DNA from: Sycobia sp. Sy_11
Taxonomy: Eukaryota > Arthropoda > Insecta > Hymenoptera > Epichrysomallidae
Assembly (NCBI GenBank): GCA_018907035.1
Contig: JACCIC010000035.1
Span: 2,730,001-2,794,000 of the forward strand
Reading direction: 5' to 3'
DNA length: 64,000 bases
Shown here: positions 48,760 through 61,200 of the stretch, one piece after another
Layout: each line of letters begins with the position of its first letter
How positions within the stretch are numbered: the first letter of the stretch is position 1
The notes under the pieces: generated by a model
What the model saw: the letters and a program-made list of their open reading frames with translations, nothing else
What the model was told of the DNA's origin: nothing
Database searches by the model: none
Translations under genes and position numbers: made by a program

Positions 48760-49540
48760 GGTTGCTAATCCGCAACTAATGATTATTAATAGTACTATTG
48801 CACGATATCGAAGCGAACATTGATACATGACATCGCCAGGATAAATATGTTTTTTTCGTGATAAATTTTATGTCGTAAAATTAATCGTTGGCGCTAAGTT
48901 GCCTCACTAGGGCTAATTCTTGGTGAAAAGCATTATACGCATAGAACACGGTACTATACAGCAATGCACTAATAGGTGTATACTGATTAAAAAGCATTGC
49001 CGTGTTACAGCAATGCAATTTCAATACCTTATTTACTGTTTACTAGGCGGTCTTATTGGGCGTGAATAAAATTTAATTATTAAATATTTCTCCTACTTTT
49101 CGTTCGATCGCTGGGCATAGAAGCGAGGAAAGCTCCGCCATCGCAATGGAAAGTATTAGATAAAGTTACACCGCGGCGCACTCGGCATTCAAGCGGGCGT
49201 CCATTATATCGGCAGCGCTTGCGCGCGGTCCTTGTTTATCGATTCGTGTAATTTACGAAATTACGGCGCTATATCGAGACTATGCGTGTACGGCTATATG
49301 GGCTGTATCGAAACCACATCGGCGAGAGCCGCGCGCACACGTAGAATGTATAAGCAGCGGTACGAATGTTGGGCGTGTTCGTGTACTTATACGAACGTAT
49401 ATACATCATCCTGTGGCAGGCGTGCTTTTGTGTTCGCGCACGCACGACGAAGAACCGAGGCAAGGGTTGAAGGATACTTTTCTCTTCTCTTTTGTCATAG
49501 TACATGCAAAAAGGAGGCGATTCGCTTGCAGCTTGTACAC
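48760..49540. other. unique sequence, no gene recognised
   Basis: AT-rich to 49090, then CG-rich. TACAGCAATGCA occurs twice (48956 and 49006). Confidence 0.45.
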
Positions 49541-49544
49541 TGAG

Positions 49545-49546
<2 letters not shown>

Positions 49547-49579
<33 letters not shown>
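49547..49579. repeat. (GA)n microsatellite
   Basis: Perfect GA run of about 33 bp. Confidence 0.95.
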
Positions 49580-49582
<3 letters not shown>

Positions 49583-49724
49583 GTTTTTAGTCTACGTAAC
49601 GACGACAATGAGCTCGTCCGTGTTGTTTTCCCTCCCGGGCGCGATGTCGACTCCCGCGTGCACGAAGTTGGCAAAAGCCCGAAATAGCGATCCTATATTT
49701 ACACGGTGCGGTGCTGACGGTAGC

Positions 49725-49727
<3 letters not shown>

Positions 49728-49776
<49 letters not shown>
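49728..49776. repeat. (TA)n microsatellite
   Basis: Perfect AT run of about 49 bp. Confidence 0.97.
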
Positions 49777-49779
<3 letters not shown>

Positions 49780-49903
49780 CGTAAGCAAGCTGCTCTTTCT
49801 CTCCTAACATCAGCACAGCTCGGGCCTTTGACGCCCTTCTCTAGGTACGTGTTTTTAACGTCCGCGTGGCTTTATTCTGCCGGCTTAGAAAAATGCATAT
49901 TAC

Positions 49904-49908
<5 letters not shown>

Positions 49909-49954
<46 letters not shown>
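49909..49954. repeat. (TA)n microsatellite
   Basis: Perfect AT run of about 46 bp. Confidence 0.97.
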
Positions 49955-49957
<3 letters not shown>

Positions 49958-50150
49958 TCTGCGGCGAGCATGAGAGAATACCGTGGCGGCAGCTATCTGG
50001 CGAAACTGGAAAAGAAACGGTGAGGGCGACGAGGAGGGGGGGGCGGTAGCGACTGGCGCGACCCAAGGATCGTAATGCGGCCAGCGCGTTTCGGAGCACA
50101 GACCACTGCGACATTTTATCTTGTACGCGTATTTGACATTTCTGAGTGTT

Positions 50151-50155
50151 AGAGA

Positions 50156-50210
<55 letters not shown>
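50151..50210. repeat. (GA)n microsatellite
   Basis: GA run of about 60 bp with GGG interruptions at both ends. Confidence 0.97.
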
Positions 50211-50211
<1 letters not shown>

Positions 50212-50214
50212 TCA

Positions 50215-50965
50215 AGTCTCTCAGTCTGCTCCCATCTACACCTTTCCCCCTATGGTGAAAAGCTCCAGAAGCCCGTTCGAGTCAGTGCCATAACGGCGCG
50301 CGCTGAAACGGTGAGATTTAGTTTCTGACAAGGGCGAATGGGTCGAAATATTACCTGATAAGTGTATCTGTCTTTATCTCGTTCTCTCCCTCGCTTTCTC
50401 TCTTTCCCTTCTCGAAGTCGAGCTGTACCGGCTCCAAAATTCTTCCTCGAGTCCTTTAGCTCTACTCCTCGCTTTATTATCGAAGGCAGCTTTTCGCACT
50501 GATATATATATATATAAAGTGTACCTCCGCTGGAATAGCAAATCGAACCAATGTTCCGCGTTTAATTGTTCTGCTCAAAGCGCCAGCGCGCGGGCGTGTA
50601 TTTTGGCGAAATGAAATTACGTAAGACGGCCCGTGTGCCCGCATTGCATTTGGCCATAAAGTTTCCGCGCCCGCGATCGGAAAACATTAGCCGCGTCGTA
50701 AAGTCAGTGCGCGCGTGCCCGTATGCGTATGCGTATGTATGCGCGCGAACGATTTATTTTCAGAGCTCGGAGTTTTAGGATCGAAACTCCGGGATAAATT
50801 TTAATGCTGGAATATGAGCGCGGGAAAGGCGGAGGTTTGCATAATGGCGCGCACGCTCGCGCAAAAACACTCGGATACGAAACTATAGCTTCTTCGCAAA
50901 ACTCAATCTTCGACGTATAGCTAATAAGCCTGGCCCTGCAATTTTTTTCTCTCTCATTTAGCTTA
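50215..50965. other. unique sequence, no gene recognised
   Basis: Mixed; short TA run near 50502. No supported frame. Confidence 0.45.
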
Positions 50966-50967
50966 TA

Positions 50968-50970
<3 letters not shown>

Positions 50971-51047
<77 letters not shown>
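50971..51047. repeat. (GA)n microsatellite (longest GA tract)
   Basis: Perfect GA run of about 77 bp. Confidence 0.98.
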
Positions 51048-51050
<3 letters not shown>

Positions 51051-51059
51051 TTAGAGCAC

Positions 51060-51780
51060 CGATTATGATTGCTTACGATTGATGACGAAATATATAGGCT
51101 CGAACGCTATTTACTTTAGAAGGTGCGGATTGCAACATTTTTAATGCTCGAGAAGAAAAAAGGGTTATAAATTTCTATACATCCAGTTGATTTTTGTCCC
51201 GTTTAAGTTTTTTTTTTTTAAATGTCCGCGCCGAACTCTTTTCAATTCTCCCGGGAATGGACGACTGGAGAAATCGGCGCGTATATCTGGAGTAATAGTT
51301 CCAATATATGTGGCTTGATTATTAATGACGTATATACAGAAAACCAGGAGGCCAAATGAAACGGAAAGGGACGAAGTGTGTTTTGTAACATATAGCGATT
51401 GTTATAATCCAAAAAGGTTATATGCTGTATGTTAGCATTGAATATCCCAATGTTTCGAGTATAAAGATGAATACGAAATATACGAGATAAATGTATTAAG
51501 AAACGATTAGCTAAGGAACATATGGGATCAGACAACGCATGCTTGAGTAAATTATGTACATTATATCATCCAATAAGGACGTATCATATGTTTATAATCT
51601 GTTTCATTGATAATGTATTAATAAGAAATTAACTATTGTTTTTAAAAAAAATGTAAATAATTGTAAAAAATATCAAGTGCCTCATACTAGTATACACTAG
51701 TTGAAAAAGTACTTTCAATAGTTAAAATTCGTCTTCTACAGTTCTTACTTTCATTTATACAATACCTCTCAAAACCAGAA
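51060..51780. other. AT-rich unique block
   Basis: No gene or transposon motif recognised. Confidence 0.5.
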
Positions 51781-51786
51781 ACTTTT

Positions 51787-51789
<3 letters not shown>

Positions 51790-51850
<61 letters not shown>
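51790..51850. repeat. (TA)n microsatellite
   Basis: Perfect AT run of about 61 bp. Confidence 0.97.
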
Positions 51851-51854
<4 letters not shown>

Positions 51855-52640
51855 GAGAATGTACGATACATTCACGGAGCGTCTGACTGACTCAGTCACT
51901 TTTCACTTACTCATTAACGCCCAACCCAAACCGCTGAAACCAAAGACAAGGAATTGTAGTGGTAAACATCTATTAAGTTTTAAGATAATTTAAGAAAGGA
52001 TTCTGAGGAAATAAAAAAACGTAAGATATATTATTTACGTTTTTGTTTATTTCTTCTGATCCACGTTGTAAGAACTCGATTTTTCTTTCCAAATTTTACT
52101 CATGAAAAATCGTAAAAACCAACTTCTATCCAGTCCAAACAATCGTTTTCATATGAAATCAATTGTCTATTGTTTTAATATCATATGATAAATTATAAAT
52201 AAATATTGTTTTTCGTTATACTATGTCAAATTTTAAAGATAAATGGTATTTTTTAAATGTGAAAAGTAGCATAATAAGTTCATATAATTCTGAATGAAAT
52301 TTCTCCTTCGAAATCTTAGTATAATGTAAAAATTAAATTTATTATCATTTAATCTGTTTCTCACTGTTATGTACAGTGATCCTTAATGATATAATAATAC
52401 TGTGATCTTAAGCATATCTGATAACAATCATATGTTATATTTTAGTAATAGAAAATATCAAAGAAATTTGTGAATCATAGCCTCAACATTTATACTTAAT
52501 TTTTTTTTAATAATATCCTCGAATGGTCAATTATTTTTTTTCCAGTTAAATTCTAAAAAAGACTGAAGTTCATTTAAAATTGCTTTCCCGTAATTGTTAA
52601 ATCAGCATTGATATTTTACATACTGAGTATTACAAGCTGA
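51855..52640. other. AT-rich unique block
   Basis: No gene or transposon motif recognised. Confidence 0.5.
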
Positions 52641-52844
52641 GAGGGTGATTAGCATATATACTCTGCGAGCGTTTTCTCTTTCAATAGTAGACATTATCGC
52701 CAGTTTAAACTGCGAGGGAACTTTCTTGCCTCGCGACAAAGTAAATCCTAAACTTTGTTTAACAACGCGCGCCTTTCTCGCGCTCATAGGTGGTATTTCG
52801 ACACGTTCGCAGCATAAGGAAAGGAAGATTGTGAAGTACGGGTA

Positions 52845-52848
<4 letters not shown>

Positions 52849-52901
<53 letters not shown>
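52849..52901. repeat. (TA)n microsatellite
   Basis: Perfect AT run of about 53 bp, starting just after a GTAAGT word at 52842. Confidence 0.97.
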
Positions 52902-52902
<1 letters not shown>

Positions 52903-52909
52903 CAGAATC

Positions 52910-53780
52910 GGGGATGCGCGCGCAAGAAACGCGTTAACTTTCCTCGCTAATTATCCGCGCACATGTGGCCGGGAGTATATACAATACGCTCAATCTTACG
53001 TGCGCCTGTCGTCTCTTATTATACGATGTGCGTGCAAATCCATGTCTGTGGCTATATATAGTGCCTATCGAAACTTTTGCCCATTTACACGAGCCTCTTT
53101 TTCATTACCCTCTCATTCTCCCATTATCAGCAGATTTTCCGCTTCTGTGTCTATTGTTTGTCGCACACGTACATCTCGAGATAAACGACGTGACGATTGT
53201 GCGATCACGGATTGTATAGATATATGTACACGTACACATGGGAGGCGAGATTCATTGGGCTGCGCGACGATAATTAATATCAAGCGAACGCTCGCAGCTT
53301 TCGATGGATGGATTGACAGAGAGGGAGAGCGCGCGTGTATTAGGAAGTCGCTAGAGGGGCGGACGGAGTGGCGGTCGGTTATGGAAAGGAGACGGGCGGT
53401 AAGGGGCGCGCGCGCACGCACACGCACACAGACACACACACACACAAGGATCTATCGAGAGTCTCCGCGCGACGGCCAAGCCAATTGGCATCTTCGGCCA
53501 ATCGCCAATGCGGACCGACTCGACGTGGCGACTACGGCGGCGGAATTTGCGTAAGCCAGCTCAACGTGTCGTCTGATTAGCTGGCCCAATCTCGTGAGAA
53601 CCAAATTATGAAATATACTTTCTAAAATAATACTATTACTCACGTATATGCATCCCATATGTCGATACATAGATAGTTATCATTAAAAAATTAATGTCGT
53701 GTCACAGTAAATTGATAAATTTGATAAGCCGGCCGATCTTGGGGTGGATGGTCAAGTAGCCGCGAACGAAATTCACGGTC
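52910..53780. other. GC-richer unique sequence
   Basis: Contains a CG/CA alternating tract at 53407-53446. The 184-codon frame 53000-53554 has no recognised domain. Confidence 0.45.
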
Positions 53781-54081
53781 ATCGGCTTCGAGCTATATAT
53801 ATATATATACACATATGGTAGAGGAAATAGTGCGAAGGGCAGACGGAGGACTGCAAGCACGAGTCCCGTGAGTGCGACTTTCTGTGCGGCGGCAAGGACG
53901 GGACTATCATTTCTCTCCCGGCGACAAATCCGCGATATAATATACGTATGTGTTTATATGTAAGGCACCGAGCGTATATATAAATGGGCTCGGCGGAGAG
54001 TCGTCGGGAGAAAGAAGAAGGAAAATAGAGAAAGGGAGACGCGGTAGCGCGCAAACGAACGAGAGGAAACGAGAGAAGTAG

Positions 54082-54124
54082 GTGGAGGAGGAGGAGGAGG
54101 AGAAGGAGGAGGAGGAGGAGGAGA
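54082..54124. repeat. (GGA)n trinucleotide repeat
   Basis: About 14 GGA units with one AAG interruption. Confidence 0.93.
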
Positions 54125-54237
54125 GGGCCAAAGAGGGGTGGAGGAACCGGTTTCCTGCGAGACTCGCCGCTGGATTAACATATTAAATGGTCTACGCGTT
54201 TGCGGTCATTGGGTTGAGGGACGGCCGCGGCTGGCAG

Positions 54238-54290
54238 AAAGAGAGAGAGAGAGAGGGAGAGGGAGAGGGAGAGGAAGAGAGAGAGAGGAT
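54238..54290. repeat. GA-rich repeat
   Basis: GA run passing through GGGAGA hexamer variants. Confidence 0.9.
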
Positions 54291-54404
54291 TTACATATGC
54301 GAGCGCGCACGCTTCCACCGACGCTATCGCGTAAATTGCTCCGATCATCGAGATCGTTGAGAGAGCTTCTTTCCCTTCTGGGCTCGTACAACCTTCGTTT
54401 TTCT

Positions 54405-54452
54405 TACTTTTTTTTGTTTTTTTTGTTTTTTTTTTATTTTTTTATTTTTTCT
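54405..54452. repeat. poly-T rich tract
   Basis: T runs of 5-9 separated by single G, A or C over about 48 bp. Confidence 0.85.
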
Positions 54453-54659
54453 TTTATGATTACTGCGACGCGACTTTTCGAAAAGTGTATTTACGCGGGC
54501 TTTTTTGGATTTCGCCGCAGTTTTATAAGGAGCGAAGCTGCAACACCACGGGTGATTTATAAACTGAAATTTCTTCGGCGCTTCGATATATATATATACA
54601 TACATACATATAAAAAAGTATAAAATACTTTTGCACGAGACTGAATAAAGGGATAAATT

Positions 54660-55080
54660 CTTTTTCATTCCTTAATAATTCGAGAAAGCGTCCCGTGTTC
54701 GCGGCGTATACACGTGTAAATAAATACTCTCTGCGCGTAAATTTTTATCAAACAAATTAAACAGGACATTTATATAGTATTACCTTATTTTTATTTATTA
54801 TGCGTATTAACCCAAATTCTATCTTTATATATATAGTGTTTATTTCAAGTATAATATATCGAGTTAATGATAAATATACATACATTATCTAAAAGCTTTT
54901 AATTTCTTTCATTTCATTTTATGATGTTATTATGTACATTCTGAAAGGAATTTACATTCACAGAAACTCTACACTAATAGCGAACAGATATTCGTGTATC
55001 TCAGACTATAAAGAAAGGAACGAAGTACTTATTACTTAAGTCCTTAGATTTTATTGCAAAAAGTGCGCTATTATAAGCGT
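54660..55080. other. AT-rich unique block
   Basis: No gene recognised. Confidence 0.5.
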
Positions 55081-55682
55081 CCCGATGCTTTGCCGAACTC
55101 GGCCAGCCGTTTACGCAAAATTTATCGCGCGAGCCCCCTATATGCTAATTGTAAATTACGCTTAAATTGAATTTCCCGCTCAAGCGCTTTTAGATAATCG
55201 ATCTCTCGCAATTTATGCGCCGAAGTATTCCGAACTTTGTAGCCTTTGCCATTATTTTCAGTATATAACTCTTTAAAGTCACGAGCGCGGCGGGAGTTTT
55301 TCGGGCCAGGCCTCGCGGTCGCTCGCGCCGGCACCCAACTGAAATAGATTTATTGCACGGCTATACGAATCCGATATTAATTCGTTACATATACAGACGG
55401 CAAACTGGGATAGAATAAATCATGCAGGAGGGATATTTTAAATAAAGGCTTTTCCAGGACGCGCGGACATATATTTATATACATATAGTTACAAAAGCGA
55501 AAATAACTGCGTACAGGTCTCGCACTGACACGCAGGCAGGCACATGCACCGAAACACACATACGCATGTGCATCTTTCAATTTGTTCAGCGGATCGCTGA
55601 ATATTAGTCGGGCTCGCGCCAATTTGCCAGCTCGAGGCACTTGTGGTGGGATGCGAGTATCGGTACCACGGTATCGCTACGT

Positions 55683-55718
55683 ATACACACACACACACAC
55701 ACACATACACACACACCT
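55683..55718. repeat. (CA)n microsatellite
   Basis: CA run with one ATAC interruption. Confidence 0.93.
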
Positions 55719-55885
55719 TGGAGTTTCGCTAGATCGATTATTATCTGGCAATTGATTTATTCCACTTGTAAAAGTCACCTGCGCTCCCGCGCGGTCGAAC
55801 GGATCGTCGCGCATCGCGTTCGCGAAAAGGAAACGAGCGGCCTCTCGCGGAAAAGCTCTTATTATTATAAACCGGCCTAGAGAGT

Positions 55886-55918
<33 letters not shown>

Positions 55919-55924
55919 ATGAGA

Positions 55925-56500
55925 GGGGGGTAGAATTTACGTATTATTTACGAGAATTTCAGCAATGGCAAGGCGAGTTCGTTAGTCCGGTTGGCGGCCC
56001 ATTATTGAGGCGCGCTTAATTCATAAACGACGAAGGCTTTCCGATTTTTTCGTTAAGCTCTCGTTCCGTACGAGAATTGCACGCGTCATATCGTGACGAC
56101 GAGGCCCGTCGAGGCGAATCGGCCAAGATACCTACCGATCGATGCCAAGCCCGTGGCGCGCGACACCTGCAGCGATCGCTCACGTTCGAAACGAGCGAGC
56201 GACGGCGATTTGTCGAAGGGGAGAAAAGTACGGGGAGGAGTAGGGGGGGACGGTCGCCGCGGAGAACAGATGCGCAGGTACAGCAGACAAGACGTCCAAC
56301 GCGCGGAAGGACAATTACACGCGCGCGTCGCGCGGTGCTCGATTCGTCTGCAGAATCCGACGTCGATTGTCATGGGTAGGGAGGGGGGGGGGCGCCGCAC
56401 GCGCGCACGCTATTCATTGATTTACATCACTGTCACATGCTGTCGCTTGGCCAGTCAGCGTGGTCTCATAAAGCGGCGAAAAGTCATTCGTCAAACTGCA
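55925..56500. other. GC-rich stop-poor segment
   Basis: Two + frames and one minus frame of 100 codons or more overlap here. None is recognised; see findings. Confidence 0.45.
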
Positions 56501-56579
56501 CCAGGATATATATATACAGACATAATGGGCATCGTATCTGCGAAAACGTTATATCTATCATCTATAACCGATTATATAG

Positions 56580-57111
56580 ATTGATGAAACGTTTATAAAT
56601 TTTCCAAGCGAATTTGTAATAATATCGGTAAATCGCGAAATGACGACATAGTCTGATGCTTTAATTCGAATAGAAAAGCCATCGGAAGGAACGAGTACAG
56701 TTAACTCTATCAATTTACGTCTTATACGTGTTAAAAATATCGCAAAAATATATAATAATTGAAACTAATAGTGTTTCCGCAAAACTTTCTCGTATAATAT
56801 AGATATATATATTTAAATTACATGTAAAAAAAAAACAACGCTATCGCTTTCCACCTGGCTCAGGAAAATATATTATGCGCGTTCGTACTGCACAAAAACT
56901 ATCGTACAATATCAGTTAAATTTTAGTAATAAACAACTTTTGGAAAACACGGAAAAGTGTAGATTACAACGCGTGAACGGTACGTCTTGTATTATACTGG
57001 AGCAGAAAGAAAGAGGGAGAGAAAAAAGGTTACGAACTGTTGCTTCAGGTATAGGGATATTTGCATTTTTAAATTTGTATCTGGATCTTTACGTAAGGAG
57101 ATGCTTATATG

Positions 57112-57112
<1 letters not shown>
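56580..57112. other. AT-rich unique block
   Basis: No gene recognised. Confidence 0.45.
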
Positions 57113-57167
<55 letters not shown>

Positions 57168-57201
57168 GTGTATGTGTGTGTATGTGTTTGTGTGTGTGTA
57201 T
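57113..57201. repeat. (TA)n then (TG)n
   Basis: AT run 57113-57162 followed by TG-rich sequence to 57201. Confidence 0.96.
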
Positions 57202-57899
57202 AGGTGCACAATATGCAGATATAACAAATGAACTTTCATTGGCAAGCTCGTGCTTTATGCAGGGTATATAGAAAGTATATTGCGATCGCACCTCGAAAGA
57301 TAATAAGGTCCCGTATTCGCGTGCGGAGAGACGATTATATGCCGTACGTGAAATTTCAATGGCCCGACGATGACAATCGCCCGAATTCGGCCGAGTATCA
57401 ATATATGGTATAACAATGCGGTGCGCGCTCTGTGTACCGCTTTGAAAAATCACCCCACCCCCGGTTCCCTGTAAGTTTCTCGAGTCTTTATATAATTATT
57501 TTTTACGTTTTATATATTACAGATGGCGAGAAGCTCTCGAGTCCCAATTACATACAGTTATACTATACGTATATCCGTGCAGGTACCAAATATTTCAGAT
57601 TGTTCTTGTGTTTCGATTTCTTTTTCATCTCGAGATTTATTTGCTAAGTGTTTCTTAAAAATTTTTATCGAAAATTTCGTCAAAATATTGAAAACATATT
57701 TTGAAAAGATTTGCTTTTTCAAATATGTCGGGAAAAATATTGTTAAATCCTTGAAAAATAATCTCATAAAGTATTTTTTAGATTTTTAAAATCATCTAAA
57801 TAATTCAATAAATAATTAAATATTTTATAAATTTTTTAACTGATGTAAAATATTATTTAATTTTTTTATAAACTTTTAGGATAAAATATTGTAATAGTA

Positions 57900-58505
57900 A
57901 TTAGTAAAAAATTTTCAAATAATTTTTTGGAAGTGTTTTAAAATATATTATTTTATAATATTTTATAACTAGTGTTGGAAATATTTTAAAAATATATTGT
58001 AAAAGTTTTTATTGCCAATATTACGCTATTAAATATGTGAAAAAAGATTGGTAGCCTTTAAGTCTCAAAGATAGTATTTGGCACACGATCAATGGCTTTC
58101 GCGTAGTTTAATCATTATATATTACCGTGAACGTCAACTTCTAACAGTATATGTAAGATCTAGCCAGCGTAGTGAAAAGAGAATGAATCTTTCTTGCATG
58201 TTCGTTAACAACTTCATGAAGACCCAAGTTATTAACTGAACATTTGTTAAGTCATATAGAATGTTTCATAAATCATACATATATTTAAAAAAAATGTTTT
58301 AAAGATAATCCAGGAGCATATTGAAAAATGTTATAAGAGAATTATTTCGAAATAATGTCTGAAAACATTTTCCTAAAATCTTTCATTGAAATATCTTTGC
58401 TATAGGAGATTTCGATATTCTTCAAATATTTTTAAAACATTCTTGGAATGATTGCAGAAATATTACGATATCAAACAAGAAAAATATTTCAGAAATATTT
58501 TCCTT
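57900..58505. repeat. AAATATT-rich dispersed repeat, copies 2-3
   Basis: Two clusters (57900-58010 and 58380-58505) dense in AAATATT/GGAAATATTTT words, the second containing TTTCGATATT followed by CAAATATTTTT as in the 46.5 kb copy. The words also generate the Lys/Phe/Ile-rich open frame around 57.5-57.8 kb, which is therefore not a gene candidate. Confidence 0.35.
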
Positions 58506-58716
58506 CTCTTTTAGCACGAATGGAATTTTCGCTCGTGACTCCCATCGATTCAAAGCTATTGGAGCAGATCGCGGATTAAAAAGATTTTAGCATTTTAATC
58601 AAAGCCTCCTCCCGAAATACATGAATAATATAATAGTTTAAGTAAAAAATGTAAATGCTCATGCACTGGCAGGCAGATTGAAAAACTTTTGGATATAAGT
58701 GCTTTCGAACTTCTCA

Positions 58717-58740
58717 TCCTCCTCCTCCTCCTCCTCCTAC
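58717..58740. repeat. (TCC)n trinucleotide repeat
   Basis: Eight or so TCC/CCT units. Confidence 0.9.
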
Positions 58741-59055
58741 TCATTCTTTATATAATTCCGCAGTTATATCGGTGAAGTGCCGGGATTTATTCTCGGCCGG
58801 TCCTAATTTTTCAGCTCGAGCATTCCGGCGGAATCTAACGTTTCAGGAGGATTTATATATACATATACATCGTTCCATTTTATCTTACTTTGCATGTATA
58901 TTAGCAGAATAGTTTTTTTTTTCTTTTCGTCGCGACTAAATACTCTTAAAGATCTCTTAATAAAACTAAAGCCATTCGTCTTTGTATTTCCATTTAGATT
59001 GATCTAGTTTGGCCCATTACAATTTTTTACGATCGCGCCGCCGCACTGATGTACG

Positions 59056-59099
<44 letters not shown>
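59056..59099. repeat. (CA)n microsatellite
   Basis: AC run of about 44 bp with a leading CGCACGC. Confidence 0.96.
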
Positions 59100-59102
<3 letters not shown>

Positions 59103-59415
59103 CGCATTGCCGTTTACTCTCGTCCCAACTATTTGCTCATTTTATCTTCTCGATTTTCTCCCACAGGGCTCCATCCATATCTCTCGCCCCATTGTTGCAA
59201 TTCACCCCCTTTTTCCCTTTATATCTGTCGCTCTTTCCTTATCCCCACCACCAACCCCTGTCGCTCCGTCGCGCCTTGATGCCGGAGCGCATTCGCCTCC
59301 TTCTCGTGGATTTCTTTTGACGTTCTTGCCTTAATAGAAAGTAAAATGAAGAGCGCAAGAAGAAGGAACGTAGAGGCGAGAAGAGCCGAGAGTGACGGGG
59401 AACGAGGGAAACAGC

Positions 59416-59418
<3 letters not shown>

Positions 59419-59455
<37 letters not shown>

Positions 59456-59464
59456 GAGAGAGAG
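59419..59464. repeat. (GA)n microsatellite
   Basis: GA run with one GGGG interruption. Confidence 0.95.
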
Positions 59465-59784
59465 AAAGGAAAGAGATCGAGGGGAATGAGAGACGAGGGC
59501 TGCTCCGGCGAAAGGGGGCGATAACGGGCACGCGGAAACGAGTCGGCAACGCTGCCCGGTCGATAGAAGAGTAGGTCCTGGGTGCCACGCCACTGCCGCC
59601 ATCGGTCGTACGGCGTGCGCGCACACGGCAACGCTGCGAGGTGTCTACTTTAAAAGCAGTGCCTCTCAAACAGGGGCTCTCTGCGGCGCGAATCTCCCCC
59701 CTCCCCCCCCATTGCGTATACCTTGCGGATAACGTATGAACTACGTACACATATATACAGAATCTCACGCACCAACACTATGCC

Positions 59785-59787
<3 letters not shown>

Positions 59788-59836
<49 letters not shown>
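59788..59836. repeat. (TA)n microsatellite
   Basis: Perfect AT run of about 49 bp. Confidence 0.97.
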
Positions 59837-59840
<4 letters not shown>

Positions 59841-60059
59841 ACATTTATATATACTGACTGCGTTTAGGCGTGTCGACGAACTGCGGAGCTATCCTTATCG
59901 ATGTTCCGCGGCTGTTATGCGCAGGAACCTATGAAATAACCCCTTTCACTCTCCCCCATTGTATAGAACGCGAATAGAGCGGCACGCTTATGTGGACCGC
60001 GGCGCGTGGCTTTAAAAGCGAGCTATTTTCATCGTCTGCTTTTTCGCAATTCGGCCCTT

Positions 60060-61200
60060 TTATCTTAGTAGGATGACAAATTTATAGATTTCTAATTAAA
60101 AATTTCAGCTCCGTATGAATGTACGTTGTTGAACATTATTGGTGTGTCAAGGAAGATTTTATTAAGGACAATGATTATGGCGTTAAAAAATTTTATTCAG
60201 AAGAATGATGGATTATTATATGATTTTTTAAATAACGTTAGAAGAACACTCTTTAAGCATTAATAATCGACTAATATTCGACAATGGATATTAAATAAAC
60301 AGTTGGAACAACAATATATATTGTTAAATTTAATTTCCTTTGAAGCATTTTAAAAGTAAGGTATTGGACTGTTTTCTATTTTTAATTCTGTTTTAATTGT
60401 TGCACAAATTTTTAAACGTATAACTACCAACATATAGATTATTTTACGTTGATAAATTATTTAGTAACGAACAAATATAAGTTCTGTTGAAAATGTATAA
60501 TTATTCAATTCAGTAGAATTCTCTATAAATAATGTACAATAAATTTTATATATATAATTTTTATGAATAAATATTATTGGTTGGAATTATCCTAATATTC
60601 AAAGTAAATTAACGATTTTAAAATGTACTTTGATAACTGAACCTATTTTCAGATAACTGAAAATAAAATTGAGATCAATAATGGGACTTAGAATTAAATT
60701 GAGAGTCTTTATTAGATAATACAGTGAAACCTAGAGTCGGCATAATAAAATTTAATATGCGAGATTAATTTTTTTATATGAAAAGTTTCTCGTATCAACA
60801 ATAACGTCATTTCGAGAAATATTTCTGTAGTGAATTCTTTTAAAATATCAAATTGATCCTTTAATTCACGTATATCGATGTATTATAAAATAGGCATATG
60901 CACGCTGCGTTTTACTCAGTGTTGAATTAAAGATTCATACTTAAAAACTTATACAATGAAATCTGTACGTATAACGTACATGCAAATCGCAGAAGTTGTA
61001 ATTGTAAATAATAGAATAACTGCGGGAATGGTAAGTACGGTTAAAGTAGTACTTTTTAACAGTACATATAAATGTGCTATCTTAAGGTATAAGAAGAATA
61101 AATTTTGTAGCATCAAGACGAAAATATTCGCTCTTTTTTTCTTTGCTTTTACTTTTCTCTCTCCGGGCAAGCAAGAAAAAGTAAAGCTACTATAAGCCGT
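60060..61200. other. AT-rich unique block
   Basis: Contains the pogo-like end candidate at 60722 and an unrecognised 79-codon frame at 60956-61195. Confidence 0.5.
60722..60737 (+). repeat. possible pogo/Tigger-like terminal repeat
   Basis: CAGTGAAACCTAGAG directly after a TA dinucleotide resembles the end consensus of pogo-like elements (CAGT..AACCTCG). No matching opposite end was seen nearby, so it is at most a solo or truncated end. Confidence 0.25.

Noticed and set aside
48944..49016. TACAGCAATGCA repeated twice with a nearby inverse GCATTGC
   Set aside because: Very short and interrupted; no structural or mobile-element signature beyond the words.
57523..57789. 88-codon Lys/Ile/Phe-rich frame
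   Set aside because: It consists of repeated AAATATTTT-type words of the AT-rich repeat rather than a protein.
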